DNA of 64,000 nucleotides from Allohahella sp002354735 (GTDB taxonomy: Bacteria; Pseudomonadota; Gammaproteobacteria; Pseudomonadales; Oleiphilaceae): positions 3,720,001 to 3,784,000 of the forward strand of contig NZ_CP172312.1 in NCBI RefSeq assembly GCF_047946665.1. Reading direction: 5' to 3'. This document shows, one piece after another, positions 52,801-60,385 of the stretch. The position numbers and the translations under genes are program-made. Each line of letters begins with the position of its first letter. Within the stretch, counting starts at the first letter, position 1. The notes below the pieces were generated by a model. The model was not told where the DNA came from, ran no database searches, and worked only from the letters and a program-made list of their open reading frames with translations.

Positions 52801-53379
52801 CACCCCTTGCGGCTGCGCTCTGAATCCGGCAAGGGCAGTCTCTTCGCCATTGAACTGCCAAGAGTGAGTGAGGCCGATGTGGCGGCAGCTGTTGCGTCTG
52901 ATAACGCCAATGACAGCCTGGATTCGGGCAGTCCTGCGTCCGCGAGCGCTTCCAGGTCCCTTGGCTTGCGGGTCCTGTGTGTTGATGATGAGCAGCAGAA
53001 CCTGGATGCGCTCAAGAGTCTGCTCAGACGCTGGAACTGTGAAGTGTCCATGGCGACGACGTCAAGCCAGGCCCGGGCACTGGCCGGGCACAGTCGCCCT
53101 GACGTCCTGCTCATCGACTATCAGCTACAGGACGTTGATCAGGCTTCGGAGCAGCATAATGGTCTCGTACTGGCAGAGTCTCTACTTGCGATCTGGGATA
53201 AGGGATCACAAGCCAGTGCCCCGGTTATGGTCTGTCTCATAACCGGAGCAGCTGATGATAATTTGCCCAGAATGGCCTCGGTGCGCGGCTTCGATTTCCT
53301 CAAGAAGCCTGTGAAACCGGCCAAGTTGAGAGCGCTGATGGACCAATACCAGCGGCGGGCTGGTCGCGAACAGCAATGA
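49870..53379 (+). CDS. crbS: SLC5-fused hybrid sensor histidine kinase CrbS
   Basis: A 1169-residue sensor. The first 490 residues form an SLC5 (PutP-like) transporter domain with about 13 helices. A STAC-type linker (about 510-600), a PAS domain (about 620-735), a coiled coil (735-785), HisKA with the phospho-histidine near 790 (FLALATHDLLQPINAA), HATPase (850-1000, with DSGSGIGLAD and GIGLGLPVA) and a receiver domain with Asp near 1083 follow. In Vibrio cholerae and Pseudomonas entomophila CrbS-CrbR switches on acs for acetate use; MxtR-ErdR is the P. aeruginosa counterpart. Its convergent neighbours crbR and acs, and the divergent symporter unit, fit that role. Confidence 0.93.
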   Translation: MFAALLILMVAGYLWLLFTIARRGDDTHFDNRTRFGHPLVFSLALGVYCTSWTFYGLVGTAATEGLSFLPILLGPVLLFVFGFRLLRRTLKITKRENIRSLADFLASRYGKRQGVATLTTLILLLATVPYIALQLKAVSATLAFLLPEHSLLLKNGTFLIMLSMMAFTLVFGTRRLDVTSYHGGLMGTIAFESVVKLVALMSVAVFAVALLNAELIDVSKDRHALEGSLFAVPGREEGVNWLNFLTQTLLSACAVFCLPRMFHVTFVECLSENHLRIARIIFPLFLLLIGLAVLVIAIAGDWLLQDVNVAADLFVIALPMRYDSPGLALFVFLGGFSAATAMIIVSTITLSQMLSNDVILPLYLRGVADRKGLREGSKVSSPLVIMRRATIVGVLLLAWVFHLTFPDTAGLTSLGLLAFAVVVQLAPAILGGLLWQGANAYGMYAGLAAGLSILGYTLAPLAIGAGTGAAGGSAGEAFSLSTLLALSANVTGLIVGSMLFRPKLIDRVQARSFTSSEAGGGRALAQAGASDILHGDLSGLLRQFLDAGTFRRIFAGQTGGAEARLSSDIIDHAKHALSGVVGVASAQRLVEDLRSETAVGIEDVVSIFEQTSKALQFNQEILSASFDNMSSAISVVNAELQVVAWNRRYEEMFSYPKGMLRVGVPVAELFRYNAEQDLLGEGPVDQLVHKRLKLLQENRPYKFVRHYPLGTVLEIEGRPLPNGGYVTSYDDVTALVQVQTALEKANVELERRVAERTATIQHINDELMKAKGEAELANRSKSKFLALATHDLLQPINAASLYAGSLLDISAGENRRDLSEIRKIHGALQSAEGIINSLLEVARLDTGSLKPEISDFPIDDLLRAIVDEFTVQLKPGCTLRYHPCRTWVRSDPIYLRRIIQNLVSNAVKYTSAGRIVLGCRRRGRDRLEVQVIDSGSGIGLADQAKIFDEFYRQPMHRNLEGIGLGLPVATRFSQLLQHPLRLRSESGKGSLFAIELPRVSEADVAAAVASDNANDSLDSGSPASASASRSLGLRVLCVDDEQQNLDALKSLLRRWNCEVSMATTSSQARALAGHSRPDVLLIDYQLQDVDQASEQHNGLVLAESLLAIWDKGSQASAPVMVCLITGAADDNLPRMASVRGFDFLKKPVKPAKLRALMDQYQRRAGREQQ

Positions 53380-53402
53380 GCGCCGTGGGGTTTAAGGGCG
53401 GG

Positions 53403-54059
53403 TCAGGCGAAGCCTGCGTCCACGCTATCGAGCGACATCTTCGATAACATCACGACGGCCTGAGTTCGGTTGTTCACCTGCAGTTTGCGAAATATCGAGG
53501 TGATATGGGCCTTCACCGTCGCTTCAGTGACGCCCAACTGGTAGGCGATCTGCTTGTTCAGTCCGCCTTCGCGTAACAGGCAGAGTACCCGGTATTGCTG
53601 CGGAGTAAGGTTCGCGATTCTGCCGGCCAGCGTGACTTCTTCACTGTTCAGGGGTTTTAGCCGCTTCCGAGCAAAGGCCGGTATCCACGACTCTCCATTG
53701 GTGATGGCGTGGATCGCCTCGAGTATCACAGCTGGACCGGCTGACTTTGGAATATACCCTGACGCACCATGGCCAATGGCGCGGCTGATCGTATCAATAT
53801 CCTCTCGGGCCGAAACGATAGCGACTGGCGTGGTGGCAAATCGCTCCCGCACAGTCACCAGCCCAAACAGATCCTGACTGCCGGGCATGGTCAAATCCAG
53901 CAGGAGCAGGTCGATGTCGTCGCTCGTGCTCAAAGCAGTAAGCGTCGATTCGAGATCGATTGATTCAGTAATCACCGCTTCCGGAAAATGCTGTTCGACG
54001 ATGCTCACCAGCGCATTGCGGAACAGCGGGTGATCATCGGCGAGATGGAAGTGATACAT
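53403..54059 (-). CDS. crbR: LuxR-type response regulator CrbR (ErdR)
   Basis: A 218-residue response regulator. The receiver domain has acidic residues D8 and D9 and the phospho-acceptor D55 in LLLLDLTMPG. The C-terminal LuxR/NarL helix-turn-helix is clear in LTPQQYRVLCLLREGGLNKQ and VTEATVKAHITSIFRKL. It is the second gene of an acs-crbR unit (six bases after acs) and is convergent with crbS, the probable cognate kinase. CrbR family members activate acs and acetate-uptake genes. An autoregulatory loop through the acs promoter is likely from the gene order. Confidence 0.93.
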   Translation of the reverse strand: MYHFHLADDHPLFRNALVSIVEQHFPEAVITESIDLESTLTALSTSDDIDLLLLDLTMPGSQDLFGLVTVRERFATTPVAIVSAREDIDTISRAIGHGASGYIPKSAGPAVILEAIHAITNGESWIPAFARKRLKPLNSEEVTLAGRIANLTPQQYRVLCLLREGGLNKQIAYQLGVTEATVKAHITSIFRKLQVNNRTQAVVMLSKMSLDSVDAGFA

Positions 54060-54065
54060 CGGCGT

Positions 54066-56030
54066 TCAGCGGTTCATACGATTGTCGATCAGCTCATCCA
54101 CCACCTGTGGGTCGGCCAGTGTCGAAGTATCGCCCAGTGCCTCGTGCTCATTCGCAGCAATCTTGCGCAGTATGCGTCGCATGATTTTGCCACTACGGGT
54201 TTTCGGCAGTCCGCGGGTCCACTGTATCTGATCTGGTGAAGCCACAGGGCCTAGCTCCTTGCGCACCCAATCTCTCACATCCTTGGTGAGCTGTTCGTCA
54301 GGAACCACGCCATCGTTGGGGATAACATACACGTAAATTGCCTCACCCTTGAGCTCATGGGGGAAACCTACGACCGCAGCTTCCGCCACCTTGGGATGTG
54401 ATACGACTGCACTTTCGATTTCAGCTGTTCCGAGGCGATGGCCAGAGACATTGAGCACGTCATCGACGCGGCCAGTGATCCAGAAATGACCATCTTCATC
54501 ACGCTTTGCGCCGTCGCCGGTAAAGTACATGCCGTCATGGGTGCTGAAATAGGTATCGATGAAGCGCTCGTGATTGTTCCAGATTGTACGTGCCTGACCC
54601 GGCCAGGAATCCAGGATCACCAGGTGGCCATCGGCCTTGCCTTCGAGAATATCGCTCCGCTTGTCGACCAGCTGTGGCTGTATTCCGAAGAATGGCATCA
54701 TCGCAGCGCCGGGCTTTGGCTTTACGACGTAGGGCAGCGGCGTCATCATGATGCCGCCGGTTTCAGTCTGCCACCAGGTATCCACAACCTGACACTGACC
54801 CTTGCCGAACTCATCGTTGAACCACTGCCAGACCCCGGGATTTATCGGCTCGCCGACGGAGCCGAGAACTCGCAGTGAGTCACGCTTGCTGCTGCCAATG
54901 GCCTTCTTCTGGTCGGTCATCAGTGTTCTGATGGCCGTGGGGGCGATATAGAAAATGTTGACCTTGTGTTTGTCGATCACCTCGCCGCAGCGCCCGACGT
55001 CAGGATACGTTGGCACGCCTTCATACATCAGTGTCGTGGCACCATTGGCCAGAGGCCCGTAGACGATATAGCTGTGTCCGGTCACCCAGCCCACATCGGC
55101 AGCGCACCAGAATACTTCCCCAGGCTGATAGTTAAAGGTGTAGCTGAATGTCGTAGCCGTATACACCAGATAGCCGCCGGAACTGTGCTGCAGTCCCTTA
55201 GGCTTACCGGTAGACCCGGATGTATAGAGGATGAACAGCGGGTCTTCGGCATTGACTGGCACTGCCTCGTGCACCGCTTCATGTGTCGGTACGAATTCGT
55301 CATACCAGAGGTCGTGGTCCTGCCAGTCGACGGCATCGCCGCTGACTTTTGAAACCAGCACAGTCTTGACCTGGTGTCCCTCGGCCTGCTGCTCTGCAAT
55401 CTTCAGGGCCTCATCAACATTGGGCTTGAGGGGAATGGTCTTGCCGCCACGATGTGAGCCATCCGCCGTGATGACCATCCTGGCCTGGCAGTCCACGATA
55501 CGATCGGCCAGCGCGTTCGCGGAGAAGCCACCGAAGACCACACTGTGTACCGCGCCAATGCGAGCGCAGGCCAACATGGCAAACGCAGCCTGAGGCACCA
55601 TCGGCATATAGAGAATGACACGATCGCCCTTGGTGATGCCGCGCGCTTCCATCGCATTGGCGAGTCGACAGACTTCTTCATAAAGCTCGCTGTAACTGAT
55701 GGTGCGCTGCTGATCAGGACTGTCACCTTCCCAGATGATGGCAGCCTGGCCCGAGCGGGTTTTCAGATGCCGGTCGACACAATTGACGCAGACGTTCAGT
55801 TCACCGTCTTCATACCAGCGAATGTGCAGATCCTTGCGTGCGAACGAGACGTCCTTCACCTTACTGAACGGCTTAATCCAGTCGATTCTGCTGGCCTGTT
55901 CAGCCCAGAACCCTTCGTTATCCGAGACCGAAGCCTGGTACAGCTTTTCGTAGGCTGCGGCATCCAGTCGCTTGTTCAACTTTCGGCCATCGACCGCTGT
56001 GTTCCCTGCTTGTTCTCTTGATTCGGACAT
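54066..56030 (-). CDS. acs: Acetyl-CoA synthetase (AMP-forming)
   Basis: Activates acetate to acetyl-CoA with ATP, 654 residues. Family blocks are the N-terminal YEKLYQASVSDNEGFWAEQA, YTSGSTGKPKGLQHSSGGYL (P-loop-like A3), WCAADVGWVTGHSY, VVDTWWQTETGGIM and GDGAKRDEDGHFWITGRVDD. The TRSGKIMRR motif has the lysine whose acetylation turns the enzyme off. The ATG at 56030 was chosen because AAAGGAG lies six bases upstream; an in-frame start at 56108 adds 26 unrelated residues. It is the first gene of acs-crbR and is divergent from the Fur-linked imelysin operon. Confidence 0.97.
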   Translation of the reverse strand: MSESREQAGNTAVDGRKLNKRLDAAAYEKLYQASVSDNEGFWAEQASRIDWIKPFSKVKDVSFARKDLHIRWYEDGELNVCVNCVDRHLKTRSGQAAIIWEGDSPDQQRTISYSELYEEVCRLANAMEARGITKGDRVILYMPMVPQAAFAMLACARIGAVHSVVFGGFSANALADRIVDCQARMVITADGSHRGGKTIPLKPNVDEALKIAEQQAEGHQVKTVLVSKVSGDAVDWQDHDLWYDEFVPTHEAVHEAVPVNAEDPLFILYTSGSTGKPKGLQHSSGGYLVYTATTFSYTFNYQPGEVFWCAADVGWVTGHSYIVYGPLANGATTLMYEGVPTYPDVGRCGEVIDKHKVNIFYIAPTAIRTLMTDQKKAIGSSKRDSLRVLGSVGEPINPGVWQWFNDEFGKGQCQVVDTWWQTETGGIMMTPLPYVVKPKPGAAMMPFFGIQPQLVDKRSDILEGKADGHLVILDSWPGQARTIWNNHERFIDTYFSTHDGMYFTGDGAKRDEDGHFWITGRVDDVLNVSGHRLGTAEIESAVVSHPKVAEAAVVGFPHELKGEAIYVYVIPNDGVVPDEQLTKDVRDWVRKELGPVASPDQIQWTRGLPKTRSGKIMRRILRKIAANEHEALGDTSTLADPQVVDELIDNRMNR

Positions 56031-56056
56031 GATCGGCTCCTTTGTATGGCACTCTA

Positions 56057-56090
56057 TTTTCCACTGTAGCATGACGTCAACAATTAGACC
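56057..56090 (-). promoter_or_regulatory. Candidate acs promoter with activator-type box
   Basis: On the minus strand TTGACG (56080-56075) could be a -35 element; the -10 is poor (ATAGAG or TAGAGT at 17-18 bases). GACCAAGGTC, a ten-base palindrome, runs into GGTCTAA (56090-56084) just upstream of the -35. That is the place of a class II activator such as CrbR. Weak -10 and strong dependence on an activator would fit together. Confidence 0.35.
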
Positions 56091-56127
56091 TTGGTCGACT
56101 GACGGCACTTGCTTTCAAAGCTGTAAA

Positions 56128-56142
56128 TGATAATAATTCTCA
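56128..56142 (+). promoter_or_regulatory. Fur box upstream of the imelysin operon
   Basis: TGATAATAATTCTCA matches the 7-1-7 Fur consensus TGATAATNATTATCA at 13 of 14 defined positions. It lies 38 bases before the imelysin start, in the AT-rich gap between acs and this operon. It suggests repression when iron is plentiful. Confidence 0.75.
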
Positions 56143-56180
56143 CCTCTATTCATATTTAAAGCCGATCAGGGAGAAAGCAG

Positions 56181-57596
56181 ATGTACTTCAGTCGCTCGAA
56201 AAAGGCGCAGGGACGCAGTAGTCATGCGCTGCTGGCCATCGTCGTTGGCATTGGCCTGGCCGCCTGTCAGACCCAGCCGGAAGAGACCCTCGTAGTGCCT
56301 GGCGAAGCGTCTGAATCGTTCGAGAAAGCAGCGCCAGCGCCCAGGCCCGTGGCAACAGATGTGAGCGACGAAGATGATGGGGCTGCACCACGCCCGGTCA
56401 CGCCGGATACCGTGGCGGCACACTATCCAGATCTGGCTCTGGCCATTTATGCCGACTCCCTGACGCGCGCCGAAGCTTTGCTGACGGCCAATCAGGCCCT
56501 GATCGCTGATCCGAGTGAAGAGACTCTCAACGCGGCCCGTGAGGCCTGGATTGCTGCCCGTGTACCTTATCAGCAGAGCGAAGTGTTCCGCTTCGGTAAT
56601 CCACAGGTGGACGAATGGGAGGGCCGCGTCAACGCCTGGCCGCTGGACGAAGGCCTGATCGATTATGTGGCCAGCAGCTACGGCACCGCGTCGGAAGACA
56701 ATCCCTTCTACACCGCTAATGTGATTGCCAACAAGTCGCTGAAGATCGGTACGGGCAAGGTTGATGCAACGACCATCACCCCTAATCTGCTGCAAAACGA
56801 ACTGCAGGAGATTGCTGGCAACGAGGCTAATGTGGCGACAGGCTACCACGCCATCGAATTCCTGCTCTGGGGCCAGGACCTCAACGGTACCGGGCCGGGT
56901 GCTGGCGAACGTCCGTACACTGATTACTCAACCAACGACTGTACCAATGGCAACTGTGAGCGTCGTGGCGAGTACCTCATTGCTGCGAGTGAACTGCTCA
57001 TCAGCGATCTGCGCGACATGGTGACGGCCTGGGGTCCAGACGGCGAAATTCGTCAAGCCCTCGAATCACAGGGCACCGAAGCCACGCTGGCTGCCATGCT
57101 CACAGGCATGGGCTCACTGTCGTATGGTGAGCTGGCAGGTGAAAGAATGCAGCTGGGTCTGATGCTACATGACCCTGAAGAAGAGCATGACTGCTTTTCT
57201 GACAACACGCACTTCTCCCACTACTATGACGCCGCTGGTATTCAGAATATTTTTGAAGGGCGATATCGACGCATCGATGGCTCTGTACTTGCAGGTCCAT
57301 CATTGGAAGCCTTGCTGAAAAAGCAGGCACCCAAGGTTGCGCTTGGGCTGGATAATGCGATCAGCCAGACCATGGACGCCATGAGCAGACTGGTAAATCG
57401 TGCGGAGAAAACGGAGTCCTACGATCAGATGATCGGCGCTGGTAACGCCGAGGGCAATGCTGTCGTACAGAAGGCGGTGGATACGCTGGTCAACCAGACG
57501 CGCTACATTGAACAGGCTGTAGCTGCGCTCAATCTCGGTACACTGACCTTCGAAGGCTCTGACAGCCTCGATCAGCCTGAGGCCGTGTTTGAGTAA
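56181..57596 (+). CDS. Imelysin-family (M75) iron-regulated lipoprotein
   Basis: A 471-residue exported protein of the imelysin/IrpA family (IcmP in P. aeruginosa). The lipobox is IGLAACQ with the cysteine near 29, followed by an Ala/Pro/Asp-rich linker (35-73). The imelysin core follows: ARVPYQQSEVFRFGNPQVD, WPLDEGLIDYV and the GxHxxE motif in GYHAIEFLLWGQDLNG (G221, H223, E226). Near the end DNTHFSHYYDAAGIQN is conserved. Family members bind iron or heme-type ligands in the periplasm; peptidase activity is doubtful. It has GGGAG upstream and begins a four-gene operon behind the Fur box. Confidence 0.93.
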   Translation: MYFSRSKKAQGRSSHALLAIVVGIGLAACQTQPEETLVVPGEASESFEKAAPAPRPVATDVSDEDDGAAPRPVTPDTVAAHYPDLALAIYADSLTRAEALLTANQALIADPSEETLNAAREAWIAARVPYQQSEVFRFGNPQVDEWEGRVNAWPLDEGLIDYVASSYGTASEDNPFYTANVIANKSLKIGTGKVDATTITPNLLQNELQEIAGNEANVATGYHAIEFLLWGQDLNGTGPGAGERPYTDYSTNDCTNGNCERRGEYLIAASELLISDLRDMVTAWGPDGEIRQALESQGTEATLAAMLTGMGSLSYGELAGERMQLGLMLHDPEEEHDCFSDNTHFSHYYDAAGIQNIFEGRYRRIDGSVLAGPSLEALLKKQAPKVALGLDNAISQTMDAMSRLVNRAEKTESYDQMIGAGNAEGNAVVQKAVDTLVNQTRYIEQAVAALNLGTLTFEGSDSLDQPEAVFE

Positions 57597-59196
57597 AGCC
57601 AAGCTGACTTCGAGAAGTCGAGCTGGCACGCTGGTTCGCGATGGTCAGATATGCCTGCAGGCAATCCGCCGCCTGGCATTGTCCACATCAGTGGCTGCAC
57701 TGGCCGGGCTGGCGGGCGTGGCTGGTGCTGCAGATGATTCGCCTCTGCCCTGGCGGGACGATCTCAGTCCCGTCGACCGTGAGCGCGTGGCCAAAGTTCT
57801 CAAGATTAATCCAGCTTCGTTAGCGCCCTTCGAAACCATGCCTGCTGGCAAGGCAACGTTTGCCGGCAGTCTCGACAGCAATGCCTTCTCCCACTTCACC
57901 CCCTCGCTCTCCTTCGAGGACGAGCAGCGTTTCAAGATCGGTAACGGTCTGTTCAGGAAAATCTGGGTCTCATCACCTGCCTCGACTCAGGCCTCGGATG
58001 GGCTTGGTCCAATCTTCAACGCGCGCGCCTGCCAGCAATGCCACGTCAAGGATGGTCGGGGACGGCCGCCGTTAGCTGACGAGCCAATGCTGTCGATGCT
58101 CATGAAAACGGTTATCCGCGATGGCGATGGCGTGCGGCCCGATCCAGAATTCGGTGAGCAGGTTCAGAATTTCTCGGTTCCTGGCGTACCAGCCGAGGCC
58201 GAAACCGAAATCAGTCATTCCAGTCATTTCGTGACCATCAATGCTGGCAATGGCAAGACACAGCAGGTTGAGCTCCTCAAGCCTGCGTATAAGCTTCGCG
58301 CGCCTCGGGATCAGGCTTCCGACGGGCATATTCATGACGCGGACCGGATTCTGGGCCCACGCGTCGCGCCACAGATGATCGGTCTCGGTTTGTTGCAGAG
58401 TATCCATGCCGGCGACCTTGAGGCATTGGCCGATGAAGACGATGTTGACGGTGACGGCATCTCCGGACGGGTTCACTATCTACCTCAGCCGACTGTGGAA
58501 AATCAGGCGCCGACCGGGCCACTGATCGGTCGCTTTGGTTGGAAAGCGACGACCGCGAATATTCGCCAGCAGTCCGCCGATGCCTTTTTCAATGACATGG
58601 GATTGTCGACGAGCTTGCGGCCGGAGGCCTGGGGCGATTGTCTGCCGAGCCAGGAGACCTGTCGCAGTGCGCCTCATGGTGTGGGCGCATATGGCGATAT
58701 TCAGGAGCAGTTCGAAGTCTCCGATGAAGCCCTGGACCTTATCGAGTTCTATTCAGCCAATCTGGCCGTGCCCGAGAGACGCAATGCCGACGATCCTGAA
58801 GTCCTCATGGGTAAACAGCAATTCCATGACGCTGGCTGTGCCGCCTGCCATACGCCCAAGTTCGTCACCAGCCGAGCTGCCAAACAGGACGATCATCAAT
58901 TCCAGCTTATCTGGCCCTATACTGATTTGCTGCTCCACGATATGGGCCCTGAGCTTGCAGATGGTATCGCCGTGGGTGCAGCGTCCGGGCGTGAATGGCG
59001 AACAGCACCGCTATGGGGGATCGGCCTGACGGCAACTGTAAACGGGCATACACGCTACCTGCATGATGGCCGAGCCCGTAACCTGCTCGAGGCGATACTC
59101 TGGCACGGCGGCGAAGCTGCGGCGTCTGCAGAGAAAGTCGCGGCCATGTCCCCTGAACACCGCAGTGCGCTCATCAAGTTTGTGGAAAGCCTCTAG
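57589..59196 (+). CDS. Di-heme oxidoreductase (DUF1111, thiol-oxidoreductase type)
   Basis: A periplasmic cytochrome-like protein of 535 residues with two CXXCH heme c motifs, ARACQQCH (C148-H152) and AGCAACH (C417-H421). It has the MauG/DUF1111 arrangement, with GLGPIFNARACQQCHVKDGRG and LLHDMGPELADG and the final W-H-G-G-E-A block. The leader is long: the most likely start is a TTG at 57589 overlapping the imelysin stop, followed by a signal region ending VAGAADD near residue 48. No better ATG precedes the signal. Its place between two imelysin genes suggests a redox role, for instance changing the oxidation state of iron. Confidence 0.9.
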   Translation: MSKAKLTSRSRAGTLVRDGQICLQAIRRLALSTSVAALAGLAGVAGAADDSPLPWRDDLSPVDRERVAKVLKINPASLAPFETMPAGKATFAGSLDSNAFSHFTPSLSFEDEQRFKIGNGLFRKIWVSSPASTQASDGLGPIFNARACQQCHVKDGRGRPPLADEPMLSMLMKTVIRDGDGVRPDPEFGEQVQNFSVPGVPAEAETEISHSSHFVTINAGNGKTQQVELLKPAYKLRAPRDQASDGHIHDADRILGPRVAPQMIGLGLLQSIHAGDLEALADEDDVDGDGISGRVHYLPQPTVENQAPTGPLIGRFGWKATTANIRQQSADAFFNDMGLSTSLRPEAWGDCLPSQETCRSAPHGVGAYGDIQEQFEVSDEALDLIEFYSANLAVPERRNADDPEVLMGKQQFHDAGCAACHTPKFVTSRAAKQDDHQFQLIWPYTDLLLHDMGPELADGIAVGAASGREWRTAPLWGIGLTATVNGHTRYLHDGRARNLLEAILWHGGEAAASAEKVAAMSPEHRSALIKFVESL

Positions 59197-59245
59197 ACGG
59201 GACACCAGCCCACACCGCGTTCATTCATTTTTCAAGGTCGATGCC

Positions 59246-60385
59246 ATGGCTCAATACACCTCACGGCTTGCTGAAAGGCGGCACCATCGCAGGCTCGCTG
59301 GCCTGATGCTGCTCTGGCCCATGGTGCTGAACGCTGCAGCCCCACACAGCATCGCCCAACAGGCGACACCCGTGGCGATGCAGTCGTATCTCGCCAGCGC
59401 TTATGGTCAGGTAAAGCAGAGCGCAGCAGCGCTGGACGAAGCCACCGACAAGCACTGTTCCGCAGCCGTTGGTAAGGGCGAGTCAGCAGCTGATGCGCGT
59501 CAGGCCATGCTCAGCGCGTTCGAGACCTTGGCCCTTGCCTGGTCTCGTGTCAGTTTCATTCGTATCGGCCCTTATCGCGAGGACCATGCCGGCCAGCGCA
59601 TGCAGTTCTGGCCCGACAAGCGTGGTAGCGGTGAGCGCCAGATACAGCAGGCACTCATCTCTCAGCCCGAGGCACTGACCGCGCCGAACACACTGCGGCA
59701 GCAGAGTGTCGCGCTTCAGGGTCTGCCGGCATACGAGGCGGTTCTGAAGGATATGATCCAGCCAGCGTCAGGCAGCGCCAGCACGGCAAGCGCCAACTTC
59801 CACTGCGACTATCTGGAAACGCTCGCCGAAAACATGGCAGCCAACAGTAAAACGCTTGCAGAACGAATGTCAGAAGGCGCCGAGGCAATCGAAGCCGTCA
59901 CTTTTGCGCAGTGGATGGAGGTCGTTCGCGGCGGCCTCCAGATTGCTGGCGAGATGAAGTTGAAAGCCGTTGCACAGTCCATGCGCGCCCATCTGGCGAA
60001 ACCTGCCGATACGGCCACCCCCGGGGTACTCGAACTGACACGGAAGGTCCCGTTCAGCCGTTCTCATCTCGCAATGGCGAGCATCGGAGACGAGCTCGAA
60101 GGCCTTGCCGCTTTGCTGGAGAGTGCACAGATTGAAAACTTGCTGCAGAGCAGCGATGCCGGCTATCTTGCATCAGTGCGCTTCCAGCTGGCACAGGCTG
60201 GAAAAGCTGTCGAATCTCTGGATGATCTGGAAGGAAAGCCCATTTCGGCAGCGGCGCTTAACGATGCGATCGGTGTGGTCGACTATGCTAGTGGCATGCT
60301 GGCTCAGACCGGCAGCGATATGATGACTACGCTGTACCCGGCTCTGGGCTTGTCCCGCGGCTTCAACTCGATGGACGGAGACTGA
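59246..60385 (+). CDS. Second imelysin-family (M75) periplasmic protein
   Basis: A 379-residue exported protein with a signal peptide (LAGLMLLWPMVLNAAAPHSIA) and the imelysin fold: WSRVSFIRIGPYREDHAGQR, MQFWPDKRGSGERQI, and ALQGLPAYEAVL in place of the usual GxHxxE, so the histidine is missing. The C-terminal half has HCDYLETLAENM and SRGFNSMDGD. The ATG at 59246 has AAGG eight bases upstream. Its stop overlaps the next start as TGATG. It is the third gene of the imelysin operon; the loss of the histidine suggests a different ligand or a partner role to the first imelysin. Confidence 0.9.
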   Translation: MAQYTSRLAERRHHRRLAGLMLLWPMVLNAAAPHSIAQQATPVAMQSYLASAYGQVKQSAAALDEATDKHCSAAVGKGESAADARQAMLSAFETLALAWSRVSFIRIGPYREDHAGQRMQFWPDKRGSGERQIQQALISQPEALTAPNTLRQQSVALQGLPAYEAVLKDMIQPASGSASTASANFHCDYLETLAENMAANSKTLAERMSEGAEAIEAVTFAQWMEVVRGGLQIAGEMKLKAVAQSMRAHLAKPADTATPGVLELTRKVPFSRSHLAMASIGDELEGLAALLESAQIENLLQSSDAGYLASVRFQLAQAGKAVESLDDLEGKPISAAALNDAIGVVDYASGMLAQTGSDMMTTLYPALGLSRGFNSMDGD

